Shown here: positions 18,016 to 26,212 of the stretch, one piece after another
Layout of the letters: each line of letters begins with the position of its first letter
Numbering within the stretch: position 1 is the first letter of the stretch
DNA from: Candidatus Nitrosocosmicus oleophilus
GTDB lineage: Archaea > Thermoproteota > Nitrososphaeria > Nitrososphaerales > Nitrososphaeraceae
Direction: 5' to 3'
Length of the DNA stretch: 64,000 bases
NCBI RefSeq assembly: GCF_000802205.1
Contig: NZ_CP012850.1
Coordinates: forward strand, 2,816,587-2,880,586
Position numbers and translations under genes: made by a program
The notes under the pieces: model-generated
Databases searched by the model: none
Told to the model about the DNA's origin: nothing
The model's input: only the letters and a program-made list of their open reading frames with translations

Positions 18016-19722
18016 ATGTCGATTTCAGATTTTTTTAAGACAATTACACTATATAGTATCGTCATAGTTTCACTTCTATGTATATTTCAAACTTCGAGCA
18101 CGATTATGAATGTTTTAGGAAGTGGCATAGATGTTCCTAATAGAACTTCAATAGACGCGTCAGACATGTCTTATATGGCGGATCTAAAGTCAAGAGATCC
18201 AATAAACTATTTTGAAACAGGGATGGAAGAGAGAAATAAAGATAATTGGGTATTTGTCAACCACGATATTTACGGGTCTAGGAATAGTAATCAAACTCAG
18301 ATTGACAAATCTAACGTGGGAGAACTAAAGGTTAAGTGGAGATTGAATAACACCTATGAAATTCAAGACCCACCCATAATAGTAAACGGTAGTGGATATT
18401 TTCAGGACTATGTGGGAAATATCATTTCCTTTGATACTTTAACTGGCAACATTAAATGGAGACTTGATTTAGATGGAGGCCCGACTATGGGTCTTTATTT
18501 TTCAGATGGAATAATTTATGCCACCTTGGGAACTAAAGCCAAGATTATTTCAGTGGATTCTAAGAACGGAGAGATATTGTGGGAGTCGCCGAAATTAGGA
18601 GATACCAGTTTAGGGTATGCCATAAATTCACCACCTTTGATTTGGAAAAACTATGTAATTGCAGGATCTGGTGGTAGTGGGCTACCCCCGGGAAAAGGAT
18701 TTGTAAAGGGTAACATAACGGCGCTAAACAAAACAGATGGAAGTATCCTATGGAATATTGACACAACAACTGGGTCGTGGGTTGAGAACGGTAAAAATCC
18801 ACCTAACGGCGGAGCAACGGCTTGGTCGGGCGGCTCAATTGACGTCGATACGGGAATCGCATACATTCCCTTGGGTAGTGCATCTCCTAACTTCAACGCA
18901 TCAACAAGGCAATCGCCCAATCTTTATTCTAATCATATGGTGGCAGTAGATATTAGAGAGGGTAAAATTATTTGGGCAACTCCATTTATCGCTCATGGGA
19001 CAGTCTTAAATGTAAAGGTTCCAGACACTCATGATTGGGATACTTCATGGGGAAGTAGCGTAAGTAATATAAAATTTGAAAATGGGTCATCCAAAAAAAT
19101 AGTGATAGGGCATGATAAAATGGGAAATGTAATTGCAATGGATGCATTAACTGGGGAAGAGATCTGGTGGACAACACTGGGTAGACAAGTTAATACTGAC
19201 AGCATACCATCCCCAAGTGGGAGCGGAATGATTTGGTCATACGGAATATATAACTATCATGCAACAGACGAGGATACATTATACTTAACTGCAACTAATA
19301 GAGGGCTAAATTTTTTTACTGAAGGACTGAGCGGTCATAAAGAGGATCCTGAGAATTCGATCGAGCAGGGATTGGTAAATGGTACTATATACGCACTAGA
19401 TAAAAAATCAGGTGTCGTTAAATGGAAGGTTGACACAGATTACCCTCCTAGAGTTTCTCCTTTGGTCTCAAATGGGGTTGTTTACACCGGGTACATTAAA
19501 TTTGGAGAAAACTATAGGACCGGAATCATCATGGCTTTAGACAATAATACGGGGGGAAAACTTTGGGAGTATGATGTACGAGGTTCAATATCTCCTGTTG
19601 GAGCATCTATTGGGAATGGAATGCTATTTGTACCTACTGACAAAGTCAATTTGTATCCAAATGAAGATGATGATAATGAGGTAGGAGGCTCGATAGTCGC
19701 ATTCAAGCCAATTGAAAACTAA
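18016..19722 (+). CDS. Exported PQQ-type beta-propeller dehydrogenase-like protein
   Basis: 568 residues. An N-terminal signal or anchor (TLYSIVIVSLLCIF) is followed by a beta-propeller with Trp-docking repeats: DNWVFVNHDIYGSRNS, NVGELKVKWRL, DTLTGNIKWRLDL, DSKNGEILWESP, NKTDGSILWNIDT, DIREGKIIWATPF, DALTGEEIWWTTL, DKKSGVVKWKVDT, DNNTGGKLWEYDV. The segment GGATAWSGGSIDVDTGIAYIP with NLYSNHMVAVD and HDWDTSW matches quinoprotein alcohol/glucose dehydrogenases, and the Asp of DWD is where a catalytic Asp is expected. The vicinal Cys pair of methanol dehydrogenases is absent. Likely extracytoplasmic, oxidising an alcohol or sugar if PQQ is available; no PQQ synthesis genes are in the window, so a purely structural propeller cannot be excluded. 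Confidence 0.82.
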   Translation: MSISDFFKTITLYSIVIVSLLCIFQTSSTIMNVLGSGIDVPNRTSIDASDMSYMADLKSRDPINYFETGMEERNKDNWVFVNHDIYGSRNSNQTQIDKSNVGELKVKWRLNNTYEIQDPPIIVNGSGYFQDYVGNIISFDTLTGNIKWRLDLDGGPTMGLYFSDGIIYATLGTKAKIISVDSKNGEILWESPKLGDTSLGYAINSPPLIWKNYVIAGSGGSGLPPGKGFVKGNITALNKTDGSILWNIDTTTGSWVENGKNPPNGGATAWSGGSIDVDTGIAYIPLGSASPNFNASTRQSPNLYSNHMVAVDIREGKIIWATPFIAHGTVLNVKVPDTHDWDTSWGSSVSNIKFENGSSKKIVIGHDKMGNVIAMDALTGEEIWWTTLGRQVNTDSIPSPSGSGMIWSYGIYNYHATDEDTLYLTATNRGLNFFTEGLSGHKEDPENSIEQGLVNGTIYALDKKSGVVKWKVDTDYPPRVSPLVSNGVVYTGYIKFGENYRTGIIMALDNNTGGKLWEYDVRGSISPVGASIGNGMLFVPTDKVNLYPNEDDDNEVGGSIVAFKPIEN

Positions 19723-19727
19723 TTGAT

Positions 19728-20012
19728 TCAACCTTTGTTTTTTTCATCTGTTGAGCACTCTAAACAACATAATGAGACAGAATTTGACTTGTTGTTTTTA
19801 TATTTAATGGTACAGTTCTTACATTGATCATATGGACAATAATCACATTTTCGAAGTTCATTATCGCAAATCATTTTTGTACACAATCTGCAAAAACTAA
19901 AGTGTTTATTACAAATAGCGTTATTACAGTAATAACATCTTTTTATTTCCTGACCTCTAGTTACATCGATGTTCTTTTCACATACTATACAGACCTTCTT
20001 AGCTGGAGGCAT
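19728..20012 (-). CDS. Multi-zinc Cys-rich protein
   Basis: 94 residues with 17 Cys in successive pairs: VCIVCEKN, RCYYCNNAICNKH, FCRLCTKMIC, KCDYCPYDQCKNC, LCCLEC. The arrangement looks like two or three treble-clef or B-box/AN1-like zinc modules. It has no other domain, so a nucleic-acid or protein-binding adaptor is plausible. It ends 6 bp from the convergent PQQ-type gene. Confidence 0.72.
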   Translation of the reverse strand: MPPAKKVCIVCEKNIDVTRGQEIKRCYYCNNAICNKHFSFCRLCTKMICDNELRKCDYCPYDQCKNCTIKYKNNKSNSVSLCCLECSTDEKNKG

Positions 20013-20506
20013 TTTTGATCGGATTCCTTCCTTGCATCGTATTTATTATAGTAATTGACAGTTAATTTAATTTATTTATGTAAGGTGTTGATGAACCCAA
20101 AATAAAACGGAAAATCCTTTGTAGTAGTAGAATTGTTTAGGTGGTCAGATACGAGGATCTTCGGATTTTGATAATGAAACGAACAAAAATCAAAAAAGAA
20201 TCAGAGTTTTAGTAATCTAATTTTGTCTTTTCACTACGTTTTCAGACCAATTGGGTAATAAGGATTTGTAGCTCATATAGCAGTAGTCCACTAGACTTTA
20301 CACAATTATCCACGCATATTAAAAATAATCAAAACAAATCTAAAAATATGATCAGAATCGCATAGATTAAACATGAATTAGAATCTAATTGACATTTGTA
20401 TTTAGTCTTTATGGTAGAAATATATTTCTAACAAGAATTTTGGTTTAATTGTACAGCCTGATCTTAAGAATTTTAAATAAATTCAAAAACCCATTGAACA
20501 TTGATT
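20013..20506. other. Intergenic region, 494 bp
   Basis: AT-rich with a TATA-like TTTTAAATAAATTC at 20471-20484, about 30 bp before the ATG at 20507. No tRNA, C/D-box RNA or repeat could be supported. Confidence 0.3.
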
Positions 20507-20851
20507 ATGAAGAATATTATGATGATTTCTATGATTTCTATGATTACGTTATTTTCGATTATAAATACCAATTATGTATTTGCAGATAATAAAGACACAC
20601 AAGTTAAAGTGAAGGAAAGCACAGATGAACAAAACAGAGATCTCGTTCAAGACAATTACCAAAATAACGAATGTAGGGATGATGCAAAGTGCGACAATCA
20701 ATCACTCGAACAGCTGAATAATCAAGTTAATCAATGTAGAGATGGAGCAAACTGCGTAAATGAATCAGTTTCTAACATTTTCGTTTGCGAGGAGAAATCA
20801 TTGTGTTTAATCCAATATGAGGGACCATTTGAATTGCTAAATCCCTATTAG
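20507..20851 (+). CDS. Small secreted protein with duplicated Cys motif
   Basis: 114 residues from the ATG at 20507 (a TTG lies two codons earlier). A signal peptide rich in Met and Ile (MISMISMITLFSII) ends near VFADN. The mature part holds an internal duplication: ECRDDAKCDNQS and, 21 residues later, QCRDGANCVNES, each able to form a small disulfide loop, followed by VCEEKSLC. Function unknown; probably an envelope or extracellular protein stabilised by disulfides. Confidence 0.7.
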   Translation: MKNIMMISMISMITLFSIINTNYVFADNKDTQVKVKESTDEQNRDLVQDNYQNNECRDDAKCDNQSLEQLNNQVNQCRDGANCVNESVSNIFVCEEKSLCLIQYEGPFELLNPY

Positions 20852-21338
20852 ACAAAGTTCGAATTAGAAATTCCCTTTTGGACAGAGTTTGAGGTTATAG
20901 GGAAAGATATGTGTTGATGTTTTTAGTGCTCCAATTGAAGATCTACTCCTTTTTTTTAGGCTTTTCCTTTCATTGCTAATGGATATTCAAGTACAACAAC
21001 CTTAACCCTGATTAGGGGCTAGTCCTCTTCTAATAATCTTGTGTAAAATATCTATAGGTCCTTTTATGAATCCAAACTTTATGACAATTAATTAAAACGT
21101 CTTATCTATTTATGACATACATGTCCTACAATACGCTAAAACAGGGCACATACATATTGATGATGGGAACAAATCAACCACCTTTTCAAATATGGTTCAA
21201 AGGTTTAGAGTCCAATATTCTCGGCACTTGTAACAATTATCAATGAGTTTTTTTTTTACAATATTACAATGAAAAAAATTAATAGATTATTCTCTATTCA
21301 ACCAAAGGTTTAAAAAATTATGGGAATTCAATAATGTT
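20852..21338. other. Intergenic region, 487 bp
   Basis: No gene supported. A short stem CCCT-GATT-AGGG occurs near 21006-21017 without a following T tract. The rest is AT-rich. Confidence 0.25.
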
Positions 21339-21509
21339 ATGATGGTACAACAATTAATCTGTGACCAATGTAAGATTGTGTTACTAGAGAAGGATTCAAA
21401 ACATTTGAATGATGAGAGATTTCCCATAACCGAAGAGGAAGCTAAAATGATTGACAAGGATCATAGAGGTCATGAATGCCACATTGAACTTGTGGAAAAG
21501 TTTGCATAG
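21339..21509 (+). CDS. Tiny Cys/His protein, 56 aa
   Basis: A short frame starting with two ATG codons: MMVQQLICDQCKIVLLEKDS, an acidic helix (ITEEEAKMIDKDH), then GHECHIELVEKFA. CDQC plus HECH could bind one zinc ion. A poly-purine and AT-rich leader precedes it. The metal-ligand pattern and the neighbouring similar small proteins support it. Function unknown. Confidence 0.5.
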   Translation: MMVQQLICDQCKIVLLEKDSKHLNDERFPITEEEAKMIDKDHRGHECHIELVEKFA

Positions 21510-21691
21510 AGTCATGTAAAAGTAAACAAATAACTTTAATTAGAAATTAGTCTAAATGAGATTGGCAATGAAGAAAAATTTTAATGATATTGATGATTAA
21601 AAAATGTTATCCCTCGGAGCCAAATAAAAATCCAGCAATAAAATGTATGATCATATACCACAAAATAAGTAAAATAAGAGTCGAACTGAAA

Positions 21692-21883
21692 CTACAAACC
21701 AAAGAACTCTGCCTTATGCTCCTCACTACAAAAATAATCGATTTTTTTTACTCCCAGATTAGAGTCACCATCCACATGTGGCCAAGCTTGATTGTGCTTT
21801 ATTTCTCGACCGCATAGCGCGCAATGTATTGTCCTCTCATCAACATCCTCATCACCTCTAAGATTATTCACTGACGAATCCAT
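21692..21883 (-). CDS. Small zinc-binding protein, TRASH-like
   Basis: 63 residues: an acidic N-terminus, then HCALCGREIKHNQAWPH and IDYFCSEEHKAEFFGL. The CxxC...C..EH arrangement with a following Phe-rich helix resembles TRASH/MYM-type treble-clef zinc modules found in metal-sensing and metal-handling proteins. The reverse-strand frame at 21584-21817 overlaps it and has no such features. Divergent from the HNH-like gene at 21957. Confidence 0.65.
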   Translation of the reverse strand: MDSSVNNLRGDEDVDERTIHCALCGREIKHNQAWPHVDGDSNLGVKKIDYFCSEEHKAEFFGL

Positions 21884-21956
21884 TTGAACTAGACGTTATA
21901 TAATCTTGAATACTAAAGAAAGAATTTATGTAAGATAATCAGAGAAGATAGATATA

Positions 21957-22247
21957 TTGTCTTTCTTTGGAAATGCATCAGGTAGTAATAGTAAGAAAAA
22001 GGACAAGTACAAAGAATTAACCCTTGCAATAAAGCAAATAGTACTTGAAAGGTCAAAATATAGGTGTCAGGAATGTTCAAAGAAATTATCCGGAACAAAT
22101 CAACCACATTTTATCTATATAAATGGGTCAAAAAAGGATAACAGACCAGAGAACTTACGGGCAGTTTGTCCTGAATGTTATGAGGGCAATGGTCCAAGTA
22201 ATAACGGAAATATGTTCTCTTCAATCAAAAAAATATTTTCTAAATAG
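21957..22247 (+). CDS. HNH-like zinc-finger protein
   Basis: 96 residues starting at TTG. After a Lys/Ser-rich N-terminus comes IVLERSKYRCQECSKKLSG, then PHFIYINGSKKDNRPENLRAVCPECYEGNG. The pattern CxxC - H - N-rPENL - CxxC matches the HNH fold; the usual first catalytic His would be in PHFIYI and the Asn in NRPENL. It could be a small nuclease or a nuclease-derived binding protein. No phage or restriction genes are adjacent. Confidence 0.68.
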   Translation: MSFFGNASGSNSKKKDKYKELTLAIKQIVLERSKYRCQECSKKLSGTNQPHFIYINGSKKDNRPENLRAVCPECYEGNGPSNNGNMFSSIKKIFSK

Positions 22248-22303
22248 TTCCTCTCCTACAAAATTTTTTAAGAACTTTTATCTTCTCTTAGCATTGAATA
22301 TGG

Positions 22304-22405
22304 CTAACTTAATGCAATTGAGCCTATCATGAAAGGATGTAAAATGGAATACGATTAACTTAATGCAATTGAGCCTTTCATGAAAGGATGCAAGGTACAA
22401 AAGTA
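22304..22405. repeat. 51-bp tandem duplication at the 3' end of the cupredoxin gene
   Basis: Two 51-bp copies are adjacent: 22355-22405 (the last 17 codons of the cupredoxin gene) and 22304-22354, directly after its stop and in the same frame. The distal 36 bp differ at two positions only (Lys to Ile codon, TAA to TAG); the proximal 15 bp have diverged, changing the Cys copper ligand codon to Ser. Confidence 0.85.
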
Positions 22406-23164
22406 ATCATATTTTGATTCGGTAAGACTGGATGTATCGAGAACGTATTTCTTTTCCGTCATTATCAGCGATGAATCAAAGGATTTACCGTCATCAGCGA
22501 AACTAGTTACGGTATGTGGAACATTGTCTAAATTAGTCCATTCTATAGCCTCACCTTTTTTAGCTTCGATTATTGCGGGTTCGTATGAGGGATTTCCCTG
22601 ACCTGAGGCACCAGCGGGGATGGTTGCAGGAACAATAGTAGTGTTAACAACTTTGGGGATTGTAGAGTTTTGAGAGTCAGCTCCCGTTTTTTCATCTTCT
22701 GATGTCGCAGTTGCAGGTGAGGCCATCCATGCAGTAGATACAATAAATCCAGATCCTATAATCATAACTACAACACACGCGATGGATATTTTCATCAAGT
22801 GAGCATTCTTCTTGTATGAAGCGATTATTATTATTAATGATGGAATACTTATAGTAGCAATAATGGCTATATACGAAAATATTGATGGAACTTTGGTGCT
22901 AATTTGCACGGCCCCAATGATTCCAGCAGTTATGAACAGAATCAATATTATAGCCACGGCAGCTTTTGATTTTTTTGACGTAGGAAAACCATCCTTAAAA
23001 AGCCCAGCAGACAAGAAAATCAATCCAAAAAACATACATAAGATTGAAACTGCGTGCATCCCATCCATAAAGGTCTTAGCGATTCCAGAAAGAGCTATGG
23101 CTACTCCAGTAGCACCAACAGCTGTTAAACCAGCGCCCGGCAAGAGCAAGTCCCAGTCTGTCAT
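22355..23164 (-). CDS. Membrane protein with C-terminal blue-copper (plastocyanin-like) domain
   Basis: 269 residues. Four or five membrane helices occupy residues 1-150 (LTAVGATGVAIALSGI, SILCMFFGLIFLSAGLF, AAVAIILILFITAGIIGA, IAIIATISIPSLIIIIA, ISIACVVVMIIGSGFIV). A Ser/Thr linker leads to a cupredoxin domain (175-269) with type 1 copper ligands His217 (VPHTVTS), Cys256, His259 and Met262 (FCTLHPFMKG). Domains of this type carry electrons in the copper-based respiratory chain of ammonia-oxidising archaea, facing outside. The stop codon is followed by a degenerate in-frame copy of the last 17 codons. Confidence 0.92.
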   Translation of the reverse strand: MTDWDLLLPGAGLTAVGATGVAIALSGIAKTFMDGMHAVSILCMFFGLIFLSAGLFKDGFPTSKKSKAAVAIILILFITAGIIGAVQISTKVPSIFSYIAIIATISIPSLIIIIASYKKNAHLMKISIACVVVMIIGSGFIVSTAWMASPATATSEDEKTGADSQNSTIPKVVNTTIVPATIPAGASGQGNPSYEPAIIEAKKGEAIEWTNLDNVPHTVTSFADDGKSFDSSLIMTEKKYVLDTSSLTESKYDYFCTLHPFMKGSIALS

Positions 23165-23259
23165 AAATATATTTAAAGGTGAATACGGTATAATTAATAG
23201 TTTCTTTATTTTAATTCTTAAAAACTCCTTTCTATTTAAATAACACTAATTGATTGTAA

Positions 23260-23694
23260 ATGAGCCACCTAAAAATAGCGATCAGAGTTAGTCAACTGAT
23301 AATATTAAATCAAACTGCAAATTTGAGTAATCCATATGAGTCCTGTGCGCTACTTTTAGGCAGTAAGAAGGAAAACCTCTTTGAGATCAAAGAGGTAATT
23401 CCAATGAATAATAGAGATTCATCTGAGGTCAGTTTCACCATGGATGAAATTGAACTATTGAAAATTTACAAATATGCTGAATCATTAAATACTTCAGTCG
23501 TTGGCATCTTTCATTCGCATCCTTCCAAACCCTTTCCATCAGAAACTGACAAGACTTTCATGGAGATTAATCCAATACCATGGCTAATTAAATCCACAAT
23601 AACTGAAGAGATGAGATGTTTTATTTTCAGCGATTCGTCAAGAGGAAAAATTGATGGCATCGAAGAAATCGAGATAGTAATAGTCAAGGACTAA
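23260..23694 (+). CDS. JAMM/MPN+ metalloprotease
   Basis: 144 residues covering a single JAB1/MPN domain. The zinc site is intact: Glu27 (YESCALLLG), His85 and His87 in GIFHSHPSKP, Ser94 and Asp97 in PFPSETDK, giving the HxH-x7-S-x2-D signature. Archaeal relatives cut isopeptide or C-terminal bonds of ubiquitin-like or sulfur-carrier (SAMP, MoaD) proteins, or cysteine conjugates. No ubiquitin-like gene is adjacent, so the target is open. Its 3' end overlaps the convergent AspRS gene by 11 bp. Confidence 0.9.
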   Translation: MSHLKIAIRVSQLIILNQTANLSNPYESCALLLGSKKENLFEIKEVIPMNNRDSSEVSFTMDEIELLKIYKYAESLNTSVVGIFHSHPSKPFPSETDKTFMEINPIPWLIKSTITEEMRCFIFSDSSRGKIDGIEEIEIVIVKD

Positions 23695-25009
23695 TTCTAG
23701 AAGTATCTCTGGGGTATAAAACTGCCTCTCTAATATTACTAAGACCTAGCAACACCATCATTAATCTATCAAATCCAAGGCCACATCCTGAATGAGGCGG
23801 CATTCCCCACTCAAAGACTCTCAGATGATCTCTAAAGCTTTCAGGGGACAATCCCTGTTCTACCAGACGACTTTTCAGTTTCGACACGTCGTGTTGTCTG
23901 GTCCCTCCAGACACTAGCTCAAGATAGCCAAACTGCAAATCAAATGATTTTGACAGGGTTGGATGTGATTCTTTCTCGTGAATGTAAAAAGGCTTTAAAC
24001 TAAGTGGCCAATCAACTATGAAATAAAACTTGTCATATTTTTCCCCTAACTTTTTTAAAGAGGAATCGGATAGATCATCCCCAAAGGTAACTTTTTCTCC
24101 AAGACGATTTAATTCGTCCAAACATTTTTCATAACTTATCTTTGGAAATGGATTTGAAATCAAATCATTTAGTGCGTTTCCTCTTATGAGCGAATTTTCA
24201 CTTTCAATATTATTAGAATCCCTCAAATGCATGAGTATTTTCTTGATTAATTCCTCAACTATGCTCATTATTTCATAATAATCAAGATAAGCTGCTTCTA
24301 AATCAACACTCAAGAATTCATTAAGATGTCGAAGAGTATGAGAATTTTCAGCTCTAAAAAATGGTGCAATTTCATACACACGATCCAAAGCCAAGACCAG
24401 TTGTTCTTTATATAATTGCGGGCTTTGAGCTAAGAAGCCTTTTCGTTTGAAGTAATCAAATGAAAAAAGGTTTGATCCTCCTTCGCTTGCACTTCCTATG
24501 ATTTTTGGGGTATTGACCTCTATAAACTTGTTTTCTAGGAAAAAATCTCGAATTAATTTCAAAACATTGGAACGGATGATAAAGATATTAGAAATTTTGG
24601 GATTTCGCAAATCCAATGCCCTACTGTCCAACCTGGTATCCAAATTAGATTCAACCCTGCCTGTAGGATCAACTGGCAGAGAAAGAGAAGCTGGCGAGAA
24701 AACAAAAACTTCCTCGACTTTAATTTCAAATGGAAAATTCTTGGACTTGGTACCTTGTAAAACCCCTTTTAACAAAATATTACTTTGTCTAGGAATAGAT
24801 TTAGCTTTTTGCAAATTCTCTCCGACCAAAACAGCTTGAACCAAACCGGTCACATCTCTGAGAATTATGAAACCAAGTTTACCTATGTCCCGGAAATCCT
24901 CAATCCACCCTGCGACCCGAACTTCTGTACCTGTTTGTAATTTTTGTAATTCAGAAGTAAAGTGAGTTCTTTCATAGCTGTTGGATTCATTCTGAGCTGC
25001 GTGAGCCAT
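23684..25009 (-). CDS. aspS: Aspartyl-tRNA synthetase, archaeal type (Asp or Asp/Asn)
   Basis: Class IIb synthetase charging tRNA-Asp, perhaps also tRNA-Asn. About 441 residues from the ATG at 25009, which has a TATA-like box 28 bp upstream; the frame extends to a TTG at 25024. An OB-fold anticodon domain (VRVAGWIEDFRDIGKLGFIILRD, 25-125) precedes the catalytic core: motif 1 EVNTPKIIGSASEGGSNLF, FLAQSPQLYKEQLV, motif 2 IAPFFRAENSHTLRHLNEF, motif 3 GCGLGFDRLMMVLLGLSNIREAVLYPRDTSR. The short archaeal form lacks the bacterial insertion. Discrimination against Asn cannot be decided from what I can see. Confidence 0.95.
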   Translation of the reverse strand: MAHAAQNESNSYERTHFTSELQKLQTGTEVRVAGWIEDFRDIGKLGFIILRDVTGLVQAVLVGENLQKAKSIPRQSNILLKGVLQGTKSKNFPFEIKVEEVFVFSPASLSLPVDPTGRVESNLDTRLDSRALDLRNPKISNIFIIRSNVLKLIRDFFLENKFIEVNTPKIIGSASEGGSNLFSFDYFKRKGFLAQSPQLYKEQLVLALDRVYEIAPFFRAENSHTLRHLNEFLSVDLEAAYLDYYEIMSIVEELIKKILMHLRDSNNIESENSLIRGNALNDLISNPFPKISYEKCLDELNRLGEKVTFGDDLSDSSLKKLGEKYDKFYFIVDWPLSLKPFYIHEKESHPTLSKSFDLQFGYLELVSGGTRQHDVSKLKSRLVEQGLSPESFRDHLRVFEWGMPPHSGCGLGFDRLMMVLLGLSNIREAVLYPRDTSRISP

Positions 25010-25076
25010 ATCTAATGAAATCAATCAACTCCTTTTAATAAACTACATGTTCAGTGTCGTTATTCGATTAATGTTT

Positions 25077-25580
25077 TCAAATAAATTCAATTATGAGATC
25101 GATTTTCCTAACTGCCATAGATATCATTTTTATAGTTTCTAACCTTTTTTCATCAATTCCTTTGGAATTCTTTGTCAGTACAACCCTCGTTAACTTACTC
25201 CCATCAGGTAACCAGACAAAATTCACACTCTCTATCTTGACTGGATGAAATAAATTATCTAAAAATCTTCGATCATTAGAATCAGATTCAATTATCCAAA
25301 TGTCTTTCTGGAATGCTTTATTTATGATTTCACTAAGTTCGTTGTTTGAACGGATTAACCTTATGTCTGAACTCTTTAGTATTAGTATGTGTTCATTCTC
25401 AATTTCTTTTGCTGAAACCAACGTCATTTTATTTATACTAGAATTTTTTTGAGCCAGCCTTGTAAGAACTATGGAGCTCTCAACGTCCGATTGAGTGATC
25501 TGGCCTGATTCGAGTTTGCTTTCACATAAGTTACACAGAATACCTGTTTTAGCATCAAAAGTACAAATGGGGGTTTTCAT
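25077..25580 (-). CDS. Putative KH-type RNA-binding protein (NusA-like)
   Basis: About 167 residues from the ATG at 25580. A Cys module at the start (PICTFDAKTGILCNLCESKL, 3-22) is followed by SDVESSIVLTRLAQ, strand/helix pairs (IRLIRSNNELSEIINKAFQKDIWII) and FHPVKIESVNFVWLPDGSKLTRVVLTK, ending in a helix (KRLETIKMISMAV). The order resembles archaeal proteins annotated as NusA-like KH factors with a zinc-type start, conserved near translation genes. It lies 67 bp upstream of aspS on the same strand. The assignment is from memory of the family, moderate certainty. Confidence 0.6.
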   Translation of the reverse strand: MKTPICTFDAKTGILCNLCESKLESGQITQSDVESSIVLTRLAQKNSSINKMTLVSAKEIENEHILILKSSDIRLIRSNNELSEIINKAFQKDIWIIESDSNDRRFLDNLFHPVKIESVNFVWLPDGSKLTRVVLTKNSKGIDEKRLETIKMISMAVRKIDLIIEFI

Positions 25581-25777
25581 TACCACTTTAAACCTATTAA
25601 AAGAATACACTTAAATATCTTTGATTTTTTATTAAGGATTTATCCAGATCATAAGATCCTAGAACTATTGGAGCTCTATTGATCACAGGTAGAAAATTTT
25701 AGCAAATAATAATTTTAAACTCACCCCAAGCTCTACGATAGACCGTGATGCCATATAACAGGGGCCTAGAGAAAGGG

Positions 25778-26038
25778 TCATTGACATTTTGGTAAGTATT
25801 TGAGATTGTTGGGCAATTTCAAGTTGGTTGTGGTAGTAAGATATGGTTCGTTGGTAGATGGATGTCTCAGTGCAAATACCCTTACCCTAATACCATTTGC
25901 GATTGTAAAATACATATTCTCTCTGGACCATATTTTCTCGGCAATAGTTTTAACATCAAAGATATCTCCATTAATTCCTACTTGTAGAATGTTCCCTTGT
26001 GCGTTTTTTTTTACACAGGTTATAAGCAATTCGGTCAT
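25778..26038 (-). CDS. DUF3892-like small protein
   Basis: About 86 residues from the ATG at 26038. The sequence ELLITCVKKNAQGNILQVGINGD, FDVKTIAEKIWSRE, and a Tyr-Leu-Thr-Thr segment before LKYLPKC match the DUF3892 pattern (itcv...g.i..vGi...V...Yl.T....N.L..LP.C). Unknown role. It is followed by 167 bp without a gene. Confidence 0.65.
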   Translation of the reverse strand: MTELLITCVKKNAQGNILQVGINGDIFDVKTIAEKIWSRENMYFTIANGIRVRVFALRHPSTNEPYLTTTTNLKLPNNLKYLPKCQ

Positions 26039-26212
26039 AATCCCGAAATCAAAATAACAGACCCCGATCACCAATAAAATCGTTTAACATAATTAGGCTT
26101 TTGATACCAATTTAATTCAAAAAAAATATTATAAAGCAAAGGGGAAAGTGAACTTATGATTAATAAACAAAAAAGTCGTAATTCTACCTATGCAGAAAAG
26201 TTGTAGTTTGAA

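Noticed and set aside
21584-21817. Plus-strand 77-codon frame
   Set aside because: Overlaps the minus-strand TRASH-like gene, whose Cys pattern is much better supported.
25640-25777. Possible RNA gene between the DUF3892-like gene and the KH-like gene
   Set aside because: A few short complementary stretches occur, but no cloverleaf or box motifs could be assembled.
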